Source: DSWT01 sp035420085
GTDB taxonomy: Bacteria > Chloroflexota > Anaerolineae > B4-G1 > SLSP01
NCBI GenBank assembly: GCA_035420085.1
Contig: DAOLUH010000018.1
Coordinates: 36,672-100,671 of the forward strand
Length of the DNA stretch: 64,000 nt
Direction: 5' to 3'
Under the pieces are notes generated by a model, which did not search any database, was not told the origin of the DNA, and worked only from the letters and a program-made list of their open reading frames with translations. A program made the translations under genes and the position numbers. This document shows, piece by piece, positions 35,105-43,871 of the stretch; position 1 is the first letter of the stretch, and every line of letters starts with the position of its first letter.

Positions 35105-36535
35105 CGACAGGCCATTATTTATAACGATAGTTCCGTTTGGCGACTCTCCTGCTCTGTGCCGAATGAGGTCACGATACCAATACCCACTATCCTTGACCAC
35201 ACGCTGCTGCGCTTGCCCTGAGCCTGTCGCAGGGTCGTGATCCACGTAGATTAACCCCATCGGATACGTATACCCCATCGCCCACTCGTTCAAGTCCATC
35301 AGCGACCAGACGAAGTAGCCGCGAATGTCGGCGCCGTCCTGGATGGTGCGCGCCAATTGAGCGAGGTACAGTTCTAAATAACGCTGCCGGTACGGATCGC
35401 GGACGCGCGTGATGCGCCCGGCGGCGTCGCGCTCCACCCCGTCGTCAGCCTTCGTGCCGTTCTCGGTGATGTAGACCGGCGGATTGCCGTACTCGTCGCG
35501 GTAGCGCATCGCCAGCTCGTACAGGCCGGATGGGTAGGGGCCGGAGCCGAGCACCTCGTCCTCAATGTACTGCGGGCCGGGCGGCGTTGTGCGCTCAATC
35601 CACGCCTGGAAAAACGGGATGCGCCAATCGTGGTAGGCGAACAGCGGGCTATAGTAGTTGACGCCGAGGAAATCGGTGGGGCGGGCGATGATGTCCAGGT
35701 CGCCGGATTTGATGGGCGGTTTGAAGGGCCAGAGCCGTTTCCACAGATCTTCGGGGTACGCCCCACGATACAGGCCGTCGAGGTAGAAACGATTGACGAA
35801 CAAATCGGCGAAGTGCGCGGCGGCGCGGTTCTTTGGCGTGTCCTGCATCGGGTAGACCGGGAACTGGCTGAGCGTGATACCCACCTGCGCGTCGGGCGCC
35901 AGCGCGCGGATGCGCTCCACCGCCAACCCGTGACCGAGCAACTCATGGTGCGCCACGCGGAAGTACGCCCACGGACTGCGCTTGCCCGGCGCGTGTTCGC
36001 CCAGGAAGTGGCCGAACATGGCATGCTCCCACGGCTCGTTGAGCGTGATCCAGTGCTTGACGCGGTCGCCGAGCACCTTGACGACGACTTCGGCGTAATC
36101 GGCGTAGTAGTACGCGCCGTCGCGCCCGATGAAGCCGCCGCACAGGTCCGCGAGCGCCTGCGGCATATCCCAGTGAAAGATTGTGATGAAGGGCGTGATG
36201 TTCTTCGCCAGCAGCGCGTCCACCAGACGATTGTAGTAGTCCAGCCCTTTGGAATTAACTGTGCCGCGTCCCTCCGGCAGCACGCGCGCCCAGGCGATGG
36301 AGAAGCGGTAGGCGTTGTGCTGCAACTCGGCCAGCAAGTCAATGTCGGTCTGGAAGTCGTGGTACGTGTCCACGGCGACTTCGGCGGCGCGGAGATGCTG
36401 CGCGCGGCGCGGATGGTGCATAAACGTGTCCCACGTCGAAAGTCCTTTGCCATCCTCGTTCCATCCGCCTTCGATCTGAAAGGCGGCGGTGGCGGCGCCA
36501 AAGTAGAAGCCGGGAGGAAATTGCGGGTAAGCCAT
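35084..36535 (-). CDS. GH1 family beta-glucosidase/galactosidase
   Basis: The 483-residue protein is a full GH1 barrel: FYFGAATAAFQIEGGWNEDG at the start, HWDMPQAL, TLNEPW with acid/base Glu167, and YITENG with nucleophile Glu358. It hydrolyses beta-linked glucose, galactose or related sugars. There is no signal peptide, so it is cytoplasmic. AAGGA before ATG 36,535 defines the start. The C-terminal end overlaps the HicB/HicA relic by 21 bases in the opposite direction. It lies in a run of glycan genes but is separated from them by two small antitoxin/toxin genes. Confidence 0.95.
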   Translation of the reverse strand: MAYPQFPPGFYFGAATAAFQIEGGWNEDGKGLSTWDTFMHHPRRAQHLRAAEVAVDTYHDFQTDIDLLAELQHNAYRFSIAWARVLPEGRGTVNSKGLDYYNRLVDALLAKNITPFITIFHWDMPQALADLCGGFIGRDGAYYYADYAEVVVKVLGDRVKHWITLNEPWEHAMFGHFLGEHAPGKRSPWAYFRVAHHELLGHGLAVERIRALAPDAQVGITLSQFPVYPMQDTPKNRAAAHFADLFVNRFYLDGLYRGAYPEDLWKRLWPFKPPIKSGDLDIIARPTDFLGVNYYSPLFAYHDWRIPFFQAWIERTTPPGPQYIEDEVLGSGPYPSGLYELAMRYRDEYGNPPVYITENGTKADDGVERDAAGRITRVRDPYRQRYLELYLAQLARTIQDGADIRGYFVWSLMDLNEWAMGYTYPMGLIYVDHDPATGSGQAQQRVVKDSGYWYRDLIRHRAGESPNGTIVINNGLSSNREIT

Positions 36536-36607
36536 GGTTTTATCCTTTTGGTAAATGGTGTTAAAATTGTAATCAAAGATATCGCTAAAATCGTAGCGGA
36601 GGGCAAA

Positions 36608-36850
36608 ATGCAAGCTGAAGCGCCTACCCTTACCTTTGATCAAGTGCTTGAAACGGTAACGCAATGGTCGTTTGAGCAACAAGAAATGCTCTTTGAGGTG
36701 TTGCGTCGGCGGCAAATTACGTTACGCCGACAAGAAATCGCCCAAAATGTGAGCGATGCAGTCGCCGCATTTCGCCGTGGCGAACTCAAGCCGGAAAATG
36801 CTTCAGATGCGATAGCACGTTTGCGGGCCTCGCTGGCAGCAGAAGTATGA
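36608..36850 (+). CDS. Probable antitoxin of a RelE-type pair
   Basis: This 80-residue helical protein (TFDQVLETVTQWSFEQQEMLFEVLRRR) ends in an Ala/Glu-rich region and overlaps the following gene by ATGA. It resembles short unnamed antitoxins paired with RelE/YafQ toxins. GGAGGG lies four bases upstream. Divergent transcription from the GH1 gene leaves about 70 bases of shared promoter DNA. Confidence 0.7.
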   Translation: MQAEAPTLTFDQVLETVTQWSFEQQEMLFEVLRRRQITLRRQEIAQNVSDAVAAFRRGELKPENASDAIARLRASLAAEV

Positions 36851-37118
36851 CCCGACTGGTCGTTTCCCCGCAATTTGAGCGCGCCATGCGTAAATTTGCG
36901 CGGCGCAATCCAATGATTCAAAAGATGCCCTGGACCTGTTGACTGTCAATTGGAAGCATCCCCGACTGGCCACGCATAAGTTAAGCGGTGAACTACGCGG
37001 CGCATGGGCCTGTTCCTGCGGTTATGATTGCCGGATTGTGTTTACCATAGAACGCACCTCGCAGGGAGAAACGGTCATTGTTCTAGCCGACGTGGGCGAC
37101 CACGACGAAGTATATTGA
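36847..37118 (+). pseudogene. RelE/YafQ-like toxin gene with a frameshift
   Basis: The frame opens TRLVVSPQFERAMRKFARRNP and stops after 31 codons. In a shifted frame the sequence continues DALDLLTVNWKHPRL, HKLSGELRGAWAC, YDCRIVFTIE and DVGDHDEVY, the RelE/YafQ core, ending at 37,118. The switch falls at a run of four As (36,920-36,923), where one more base restores about 90 residues. Either the toxin is inactivated or the base is an assembly error. Confidence 0.72.
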
Positions 37119-37148
37119 ACGCGGCCGTTACCCCCATCACAGAATGTT

Positions 37149-37619
37149 CTACTCTGTAAGCAAGCCCTTTGCCAATCGCGCCTCAAACACACACGCCTCT
37201 CCGCCCCGCAACAGCGACGTTTTTAGCGTGACTGCAACTGGCGTCTCCAACGCCGCCTCAAGATTCGCCTGTAAGTTGTGTACCGAACATTCGCACAGCG
37301 CCGGTGACCTCACCCAGCCGAGACGCACCAGATCGCAACCGCACGCCGCGTAACGCACTTCGAGCGTATCGGGAACACTCGGGGTGTAGGTCGCCCCTGG
37401 GAAACGGGCCGCCAGTTCCGCCAGGAAGCGCATCATATTCCCTTCTGCCCGCTGCCACGATTCGCGGAAAACTTGCGCGGTGTAGGAGCGCGCGCACGCC
37501 CTCCCGCACTCGCGTAAGAGGATGGCGCGGGAGGGCGTATCCAGGTTCTCCAGCCCCTTCGTCAGGCCGGTGAACCAGTGCGCCAGGAAATGGGACAATT
37601 CGCTCTCGTCAGTACTCAC
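37149..37619 (-). CDS. Small protein resembling L-2-amino-thiazoline-4-carboxylic acid hydrolase-like (ATC) family
   Basis: The 156-residue protein is cysteine-rich toward its end (AACGCDLVRLGW, ALCECSVHNLQANLEAAL, LLRGGEACVFEARL), a layout seen in the ATC-hydrolase-like family. A GTG start one base after the upstream gene's stop implies translational coupling with the glycosidase-like gene at 37,621-39,033. No catalytic role can be deduced, and the cysteines could bind a metal. Confidence 0.55.
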   Translation of the reverse strand: MSTDESELSHFLAHWFTGLTKGLENLDTPSRAILLRECGRACARSYTAQVFRESWQRAEGNMMRFLAELAARFPGATYTPSVPDTLEVRYAACGCDLVRLGWVRSPALCECSVHNLQANLEAALETPVAVTLKTSLLRGGEACVFEARLAKGLLTE

Positions 37620-37620
37620 A

Positions 37621-39033
37621 TCACAGCCGTTTCAGATACAGAACCGCATCGCCAGTGTACGGCGCGGTCGTGACCCCATAATCGCCGCCAACAAGCGGGC
37701 GCGCGCCGGGCAGGGTGCGGTTGACCTGCGGCAGAAACCACTCAACGGCAAAACTGCCCTGCGCGTCGCACAAATCCAGCGTCACGCTGCCGCCTTCAGG
37801 GAGGTAGACCAGATATTCCTCGCCGGGGTTCGCCAGACAGTAGCGGGTGGAGGATAATTCCGGGCGCGGCGGCATTGCGACCAGGTCCATTTTCTGAGCG
37901 TAGCGGCGCGTGTCGCCCATCGCCCGGCGGGTGGGTTCCCAGTCGGGATAGTCGCGCCAGTCCTTGCTGATCCCGCCGGTGAACGACCAGGGCGCAATTT
38001 CTTCGGTCGCGCCCAGGTAGAGGGATTGCCAGGGGTCCATAAAGATCGGGTTGTGCCCGCGGGCGAAGCACTTCCACACCCATTTGGGATTGCCGCCGTG
38101 CCCCCACAGGTGATCGGTGTCCGGGACCATCACTTTGCGTCCGTCGGCGGGCGGCGGGTCTACCTGGTAATCCTCGACGCGCGGCGTGCCGGGACGATCC
38201 CACCAGTTGGGCTGCGAGATGGGAGAGTACCAATCAACGGAGCTGGCGGCGATGGCAGCATTGCGGAACCAGGGGATGCCGGAGGTGATGCCAACAGGGT
38301 GCTGTTTGGGCTTGCCGCGTTCGTAGGTGTGGATGAGGTCTACCATGTGTACTTGCCACGCCAGCGAGCCGCCCTCATTGATGATTTCGTAGAGCACATT
38401 GTCCAGATCGTTGATTGTATCTATGACTTTGCGGACGTAAGCTTCCTGGTGCTGAAGAACCTGGGGATTGTGCATACTGTGCAGCGAGGGATGGGTCTCG
38501 TCGTCCCATCCCGTGTAGGGGACGTCCACGCCGTTGACGTTGTTCGCAGCGTTGAAAGGATGCACCACCCACGGATCCAATCCCTTCTTGTTAACGGCCA
38601 GGCTCCACCCCTGGAAGAGCATCACGGCGGCGTAGATGCCCTTTTCGCCAGCCGCGACCAGACGTTCGCGCAGGCGCGCAAAGTACGCCGGATTCCAGAC
38701 CGTCAGATCGAATTTGGGCAAGCCGTCGTTGGCGACGCCGGGGCCGGTGCGCGCCCAGGGAAGCGGCGCGAACAGGAGGCAGCTCTCGGTCCAACACGCG
38801 CGCTCCGGCTGCTCGAACATCCACAGGCGCATAAAGTTGTGGTTGTACGCCTGCATAAAATCCAGGTATGCTTCGTAGGGGAAGGGGGGATCGCCGGACA
38901 AACCGATGTCCTGCAAATTGGCCCAGGTATGCGAGCCGGTCAGGTAGATGGCTTTGCCGCTGTCATCGGTGAAGTAGCGGCCATTATCAAGGTGCGTCCG
39001 CAACGGACCGTGAAAATGTGGAACTGTGTTCAT
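37621..39033 (-). CDS. DUF6298/cellulase-like glycoside hydrolase-like protein
   Basis: This 470-residue protein has a TIM-barrel-like body with the opening DNGRYFTDDSGKAIYLTGSHTW and barrel strands FMRLWMFEQPERAC, GIYAAVMLFQGWS and LYEIINEGG. EIINEGG carries the acid at the position of the GH5-like catalytic Glu. The C-terminal 90 residues (RYCLANPGEEYLVYLPEGGSV) look like a putative collagen/carbohydrate-binding beta domain. The layout matches DUF6298/DUF4038 proteins of glycan loci. AAGGAGG precedes ATG 39,033. There is no signal peptide. Substrate unknown. Confidence 0.78.
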   Translation of the reverse strand: MNTVPHFHGPLRTHLDNGRYFTDDSGKAIYLTGSHTWANLQDIGLSGDPPFPYEAYLDFMQAYNHNFMRLWMFEQPERACWTESCLLFAPLPWARTGPGVANDGLPKFDLTVWNPAYFARLRERLVAAGEKGIYAAVMLFQGWSLAVNKKGLDPWVVHPFNAANNVNGVDVPYTGWDDETHPSLHSMHNPQVLQHQEAYVRKVIDTINDLDNVLYEIINEGGSLAWQVHMVDLIHTYERGKPKQHPVGITSGIPWFRNAAIAASSVDWYSPISQPNWWDRPGTPRVEDYQVDPPPADGRKVMVPDTDHLWGHGGNPKWVWKCFARGHNPIFMDPWQSLYLGATEEIAPWSFTGGISKDWRDYPDWEPTRRAMGDTRRYAQKMDLVAMPPRPELSSTRYCLANPGEEYLVYLPEGGSVTLDLCDAQGSFAVEWFLPQVNRTLPGARPLVGGDYGVTTAPYTGDAVLYLKRL

Positions 39034-39047
39034 TATCGCCTCCTTCG

Positions 39048-39122
39048 AAAATAGCCACCGAGAACACAGAGTTCACAGAGATGAGAACAAATAACTCTGT
39101 GTGCTCTGTGCCCTCTGTGGCA
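39048..39122. repeat. Family A (CACAGAG) two-arm repeat, copy 2
   Basis: The left arm GCCACCGAGAACACAGAG plus TTCACAGAG is followed about 20 bases later by ACTCTGTGTGCTCTGTG and CCCTCTGTGG, its complement. Bases 39,052-39,078 are an exact reverse complement of 9,212-9,238. It lies 15 bases upstream of a strong start, so it probably sits in the promoter or leader of the DUF6298-like gene. Confidence 0.75.
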
Positions 39123-39165
39123 GAAATTTTCGTGCTGGCATGGTGTGCGCAGCACCGACGTCTCC

Positions 39166-40524
39166 TCAAAATAGTCCAAAATGGCTCAACGTCGGCGCAA
39201 AGCGCGCGCCTTCGATGCGCACACGCACCCTGTCTGCTGTCGTATCCTTGCAACGCAGGAGTCGCTTGTACCCCACCGTACCGCCTCTCGCTACCGGCTC
39301 CCATCCATTTGCCGTGTGCGCCTCAATCACAAACTTCTCGATCCGCTGTCCCACCGCGATATGTTCTTGCAGCAGCACCACATTGAACGTTTTTGGCGCG
39401 CCGAGATCGTATTCGAGCACGGCGGTCTCTTGCCAGTCGTCGGTCGTCCAGTAGGTGTCCGGGTTGCCGTCAAGGGTATTGGCGGCGGGGAATCCAGCTT
39501 TTTCGTGGGAAGCCGTCACCGCAGCCCCGGCAGCCAGGTTGTGCGCGAAGATGTCATCCAGACTGCGCCGCATTCCCGCCAGGCTGCGCGCGTCGTTCTC
39601 GTGGATCAACCCGCGCCGATCGGGCGGCAAGTTCAACAGCAACGCCGCGTTCCGCCCCACCGATTTGAAGTACAAATCCACCAGTTTCTTCGGCGATTTG
39701 ACGCGCCGGTCTTCGCTCTGGTGGTAGAACCAGCCCGGACGGATGGACACATCGCACTCCGCCGGATACCAGACCAGACGGTCGGCCTGGAGAATCTGCT
39801 TGCGGCTGCCCAAGTCGCGGGCCTGGGCATCGGCGATGGCAGACGGCACCACGCTCCACTCGTTGACGCGGGCGACGCCGTTCTCGTTGCCGACCCAGCG
39901 CACGTCCGGCCCGCTAATGGCGATGACGGCCTCCGGTTGCACGCTACGAATGACGCGGTAGTAGCCGTCCCAATCGTAGACCTGCCGCTTGCCGTTCGGC
40001 CCTTCGCCGCACGCGCCGTCGAACCACACTTCGGCGATGGGGCCGTAGCCGGTCAGCAGCTCCGTCAACTGCGCCTTGAAGTAGTCGTTGTAGGCGTCGC
40101 TGCCGTAGGTCGCCTCGTGGCGATCCCACGGCGAAAGGTAGAGGCCCACCTTCACATCGAACGCGCGACACGCCTCGACAAACTCGCGCACCACGTCGCC
40201 TTGTCCATTGCGGTAGGGACTGTGTTTGACGCTGTGTTCCGTGTGGCGGCTCGGCCACAGACAGAAACCGTCGTGGTGTTTGGCGGTGAGAATCGCCAGC
40301 TTGACGCCGGCGTTGCGGGCGATACACAGCCATTGGTTGGGGTCGAGTTCGGTGGGATTGAAAACGCGCGGATCCTCCGTTCCGTCGCCCCACTCGCGGT
40401 CGGTGAACGTGTTCACCGTGAAGTGGAAAAACGCCATCAACTCCAAGCGCTGCCACGCCAACTGTTGCGCTGACGGGCGAACATGCGCCGCTTCAAAAAT
40501 TCGATCTTGTGTCAGACTTAACAT
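39166..40524 (-). CDS. GH29 family alpha-L-fucosidase
   Basis: The 452-residue product has the GH29 barrel with LILTAKHHDGFCLW-like core (ILTAKHHDGFCLWPS), VGLYLSPWDRHE and EVWFDGACG (nucleophile Asp169). The last 120 residues (TLDGNPDTYWTTDDWQE, then IEKFVIEAHTANGWE) form an F5/8-type carbohydrate-binding domain. It would release terminal L-fucose. There is no signal peptide. GAGGTG six bases upstream favours ATG 40,524. Its partner genes for sugar use, araD and the isomerase, lie at 54.7 and 57.5 kb. Confidence 0.93.
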   Translation of the reverse strand: MLSLTQDRIFEAAHVRPSAQQLAWQRLELMAFFHFTVNTFTDREWGDGTEDPRVFNPTELDPNQWLCIARNAGVKLAILTAKHHDGFCLWPSRHTEHSVKHSPYRNGQGDVVREFVEACRAFDVKVGLYLSPWDRHEATYGSDAYNDYFKAQLTELLTGYGPIAEVWFDGACGEGPNGKRQVYDWDGYYRVIRSVQPEAVIAISGPDVRWVGNENGVARVNEWSVVPSAIADAQARDLGSRKQILQADRLVWYPAECDVSIRPGWFYHQSEDRRVKSPKKLVDLYFKSVGRNAALLLNLPPDRRGLIHENDARSLAGMRRSLDDIFAHNLAAGAAVTASHEKAGFPAANTLDGNPDTYWTTDDWQETAVLEYDLGAPKTFNVVLLQEHIAVGQRIEKFVIEAHTANGWEPVARGGTVGYKRLLRCKDTTADRVRVRIEGARFAPTLSHFGLF

Positions 40525-40539
40525 AGTTTCACCTCTTTT

Positions 40540-40573
40540 GGACACGGATGAACACAGAACACACGGATTTTTT
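40540..40573 (+). repeat. Family B (ACACGGAT) inverted repeat, left copy
   Basis: This 34-base element is matched in inverted orientation by 41,022-41,055 at 33 of 34 positions. It overlaps the stop codon of the GxxExxY gene by two bases. The pair brackets that gene. Confidence 0.85.
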
Positions 40574-40982
40574 ATGATTTCACCCAGTTCAATGTGCCTT
40601 TTTTCTCATTATCATAGACTCTGCGTCTGAATTGAGGTTCTGGGCCAAAATTCAGCAATAACCCTACTTCAATCATCGTTGCCTTCAGATAATTGAGCAA
40701 TTGCGCTTCATGTTCTTTTAGCAACGTCCTTACTGCTTTTAATTCAACGATGACAACACCATTTACAACCATATCTGCAAAGTATTCCCCCACTTGTTGT
40801 CTGTTATAGTAAACCTCGATAGGTTTTTGTGGCTCTACACTGCATCCAAGTTTGCGGAATTCGAGTGTTAAGGCATTCTCGTACACTTTTTCCAAAAATC
40901 CATACCCCAATGTGCCATAGACAGTGTAGAAAGCTCCGAGGATCTTATCCGTAATCTGCGCATGTTTACCTGTAAATTCCAT
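40572..40982 (-). CDS. GxxExxY family protein (PD-(D/E)XK-like)
   Basis: The 136-residue protein has the GxxExxY signature (YGFLEKVYENAL) and a nuclease-like core, YFADMVVNGVVIVELKAV, where Asp and the ELK motif fit a PD-(D/E)XK active site. The QLLNYLKATMIEVGLLLNFG segment is typical of the family. GxxExxY proteins are widespread, multi-copy and of unknown function. AAGGAG five bases upstream supports ATG 40,982. The gene is AT-richer than its neighbours and is bracketed by inverted copies of a 34-base repeat, so it may be a mobile cassette. Confidence 0.9.
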   Translation of the reverse strand: MEFTGKHAQITDKILGAFYTVYGTLGYGFLEKVYENALTLEFRKLGCSVEPQKPIEVYYNRQQVGEYFADMVVNGVVIVELKAVRTLLKEHEAQLLNYLKATMIEVGLLLNFGPEPQFRRRVYDNEKKGTLNWVKS

Positions 40983-41021
40983 CTTCACTCCTTATTGCCA
41001 CACATATTGAATGTGACCTTC

Positions 41022-41055
41022 AAAAAATCCGTGTTTTCTGTGTTCATCCGTGTCC
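41022..41055 (-). repeat. Family B (ACACGGAT) inverted repeat, right copy
   Basis: Reverse complement of 40,540-40,573 with one mismatch (position 14). It begins 40 bases upstream of the GxxExxY start, and the GH5-like gene ends five bases beyond it. Confidence 0.85.
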
Positions 41056-41059
41056 TGTT

Positions 41060-42550
41060 CTATCTGATGATAAGCTGCCGCGTACACGCGGTTCTGGTCG
41101 GTGGGAGTTCGAGGAAGCGGTTGGCAGAGCCGGGCGATGTTGGCGATATTGTAGTTCCATTTCCCTGCGGTGTCAGTTCGAGGTTAGCTGCGTCGAAGAC
41201 AAACCAATCCGGCAGGTAGATGCGGCTTGGGGCGACGATCTGGCCGTCCTCTTGCCACGTGCATGTGAAAACGCCGGTCTCAGGATCATAATGGTAGCTG
41301 TACAACGTCCCGGCGACGCGCTCCGGGTAGGGGCGCTGGATGGCCTGGAAGCAAGGGAATCGTTCCATGCCCGGCTCGTAGGCCCAATACGTCTCGCTGC
41401 ACAGCAACTTCTCGAATTGGTGAACGACATGCCACGCCGCCGGCAGCGTGCCGGGATTGCGTCCATACGCGCCCCACTCGCCGACGAGCAACGGCATCCC
41501 CAAGCGTTGCACCGTCGCGCCGTGCCGCTGGAAGATGAGTTCGACGCGCTCCGGGCTGGCCGCCGCGATGTCGGGCGTATCCACCACCAGGTCATAGCCA
41601 TGCGCCGCGTAGACCTGCGCCGGATCGCGCGCGCCGTCCAGGATCACCGGCTCGATGCCGCTGTACACGCCCATATTCGATCCCATCGTCGTTTCGAGGA
41701 ACAGCGCGGTCACGGGATCAACCGCGCGAATGGCCTGCGCCACGCGGCGATACAGCGCCATCAACTGCGTCTTTTCGAAAGCGGTGAATATGGATTCCGT
41801 CACGTCAATGATCTGGGCGTAAAGTGACACATCGCGCAAAAGCTGCAACATAGCAGAGCGCCCCTCCGCCGTGAGCCATTGCGCCATCAACGCTTCTACC
41901 GAGTCGCCCAAGGATGGCGCGACGGGTGCCAGCAGCTCTCCCGCCCGCGCGAACATCGCCGCCTGCGCCTGCGCCCCTGCCGAGCCAGGAAACGGCTCAT
42001 TCATAATGTCGTAGCCGATGACAGCCGGCTCGTCCGCATAGCGCCGCGCCAGATGCGCCCACATCAGCGCATAGTGATCTTGCAGGCCGACGCCATCGGG
42101 CGCAGGCGTATTGGACCAAAAGTTATCGAGCGCGAACTGCACCGCCGGACTGGTGAAATAGGCATCGCTCCACACGCCGCCGAGGTCCACGTGCGGCGCG
42201 CCGTCCGTCAGCGTCGCCCACGCGGGCGCGCCGTCGGAGAACAGGACGCTGTACAAGTCCTGGTGCATATCCAGGAAGATGTACAACCCGTGTTCCTTCG
42301 CCCAGGCTATTTGTTGGTCGAGCCGCCGGAGGTAGGCTTCGTCGTACACGGCTGGCGCCGGCTCAAGCCCATCCCAGATCACGCCAAGCCGGACAACGTT
42401 GAAGCCCCAGTCGCGCAACGCTGCAAACATTGCCGGCCCGGCGTCGAACACATAGCCCTCGGCAGGATTCTTGTTCACCACATTGACGCCGTGCAGGATG
42501 ACGTGCCGCCCTTGCGGGTCAACGAAACGCCGATCACGGATGGTTATCAT
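41060..42550 (-). CDS. GH5 endoglycoceramidase-like glycosidase
   Basis: This 496-residue protein has the GH5 barrel: VILHGVNVVNKNP, VRLGVIWDGLEP, YIFLDMHQDLYS, DIMNEPFPG with acid/base Glu185, and PLLVGEWGAYG with nucleophile Glu358. MHQDLYS and the spacing match the endoglycoceramidase/beta-glycosidase subfamily that removes intact glycans from glycosphingolipids. The C-terminal 80 residues form a beta domain. There is no clear signal peptide. Its ATG overlaps the stop of the upstream enolase-like gene by four bases, so the two are probably co-translated. Confidence 0.87.
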   Translation of the reverse strand: MITIRDRRFVDPQGRHVILHGVNVVNKNPAEGYVFDAGPAMFAALRDWGFNVVRLGVIWDGLEPAPAVYDEAYLRRLDQQIAWAKEHGLYIFLDMHQDLYSVLFSDGAPAWATLTDGAPHVDLGGVWSDAYFTSPAVQFALDNFWSNTPAPDGVGLQDHYALMWAHLARRYADEPAVIGYDIMNEPFPGSAGAQAQAAMFARAGELLAPVAPSLGDSVEALMAQWLTAEGRSAMLQLLRDVSLYAQIIDVTESIFTAFEKTQLMALYRRVAQAIRAVDPVTALFLETTMGSNMGVYSGIEPVILDGARDPAQVYAAHGYDLVVDTPDIAAASPERVELIFQRHGATVQRLGMPLLVGEWGAYGRNPGTLPAAWHVVHQFEKLLCSETYWAYEPGMERFPCFQAIQRPYPERVAGTLYSYHYDPETGVFTCTWQEDGQIVAPSRIYLPDWFVFDAANLELTPQGNGTTISPTSPGSANRFLELPPTRTACTRQLIIR

Positions 42551-43836
42551 TTCTGGAAACGCCGACCTTTCAATCCCCGCCGGCCGAGAAAGCGCGCGCG
42601 GTTGCCCAGTTCGGCCTCGATTTGCAGGAAACGGTTGCCGCTCGGACCGATGGCGCTCTCGCGGATGGTGCCGCAGTTCAGGCCTACCGAGTAGTCGGCG
42701 ATCTCCGCCCCTTCGCCGCGACTGTTGCACGGCATCACGCCGTAGCCGTTGCGATAGGCGAGCTGCACCATCTCGAACGCCTCGCTGATTGTGCCGATCT
42801 GGTTGACCTTGAGCAGCACCGTGTTCGCCGCGCCCACGTCAATCCCCTTCTGCACGCGCACCGGGTCGGTGGTGAAGAGGTCGTCGCCCACGATCTGGAT
42901 GTCCAGTTCGCGCGTGAGGATGGCGTGCGCCTCATAGTCGTCCTCGTCGAAGGGGTCTTCGATGATGACGAAGGGGTATTCCGTGGTCATTATGTGGTAG
43001 AGTTCGAACAAGTCATCCTTCGTTTTCGGTTCGGCGGAGAAGATTCCTACGTATTTGCCGAGGTCTTCTTCCCAATACGTCTCCGACGCCACATCCACCT
43101 GGATACCGACTTTGCCCTCATAGCCAAGTCGGTTAATCGTCTCCACCATCAAGTCCCAGATTTCGCGGTCATGTTTGACAAGGCCGGCCGGCACGGCGAG
43201 ATGGTGGGAGGCAGAACTTTTGGGGATGCTGAGTTTTTTGTTGAGCACATCGCGCCATTCGGTCAACAAGTCCCACGCAGCGTAGGAGGCTTCGGCGAAC
43301 GTCGGAAAGTCGTAGGCCATGAGCGCGTAGCTGGGTTTGCCGCCGGAGCGCGCGCCGCTGCCGTAGCGGTCGCTGCCCACGAGGACGATGACGCCCGGCA
43401 CAGGCAACACAAAGGCGTTCGCGCCGCCGATGTGCTGATACAGCGGGATGTCGAGCGAAACCGCGCCCGCCTTGAGCACCGCCGCCGACACTGCCGCCGT
43501 CGCGTTGCCGCCGAACCGCTGCTTGGCCCCCGGCCCGCCGATGTTGAGCATCGCGTCATCCACCGCGAGTTGCTGCGAAGCATCCATCCCCACCAACACA
43601 GGCGCGATGAGATTGTTGACATTATCCACCGCCCGCTGGACGCCCTTGCCGCGCCACTTCGTCCCGCCATCGTAGGCAAACTCAACCTCGTGCGTCCCAA
43701 TCGAAACGCCGGCCGTACAGATGGTGACGCCGGTCGCGCCGTTGGCGGTCTTCACCGTCGCCTCTACCCCGGGATGCCCCCGCTCCGAATACACTTCACG
43801 CGCTTTTACCGATACAATGATTGATCCTGCTGGCAT
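42547..43836 (-). CDS. Divergent enolase-family protein lacking standard catalytic residues
   Basis: The 429-residue protein aligns with bacterial enolase over its length: the start DSRGNPTVE is SERGHPGVE, and the barrel motifs IIEDPFDEDD, VGDDLFTT and LLKVNQIGT are clear. The three metal acids (Asp248, Glu293, Asp318) and base Lys343 are retained. The general acid region DEGG, the QEFM glutamate, the loop histidine of NGGxHA and the SHRSGE motif (here NSRGEG, His lost) are changed, and ASTG reads GVSIG. It is therefore unlikely to be an ordinary glycolytic enolase. It follows glycerate 2-kinase, whose product is 2-phosphoglycerate, so a related substrate is possible. Confidence 0.82.
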   Translation of the reverse strand: MPAGSIIVSVKAREVYSERGHPGVEATVKTANGATGVTICTAGVSIGTHEVEFAYDGGTKWRGKGVQRAVDNVNNLIAPVLVGMDASQQLAVDDAMLNIGGPGAKQRFGGNATAAVSAAVLKAGAVSLDIPLYQHIGGANAFVLPVPGVIVLVGSDRYGSGARSGGKPSYALMAYDFPTFAEASYAAWDLLTEWRDVLNKKLSIPKSSASHHLAVPAGLVKHDREIWDLMVETINRLGYEGKVGIQVDVASETYWEEDLGKYVGIFSAEPKTKDDLFELYHIMTTEYPFVIIEDPFDEDDYEAHAILTRELDIQIVGDDLFTTDPVRVQKGIDVGAANTVLLKVNQIGTISEAFEMVQLAYRNGYGVMPCNSRGEGAEIADYSVGLNCGTIRESAIGPSGNRFLQIEAELGNRARFLGRRGLKGRRFQK

Positions 43837-43871
43837 AGTTTTTTCTCCTGTGTGAAAATAGATTATCAGAA

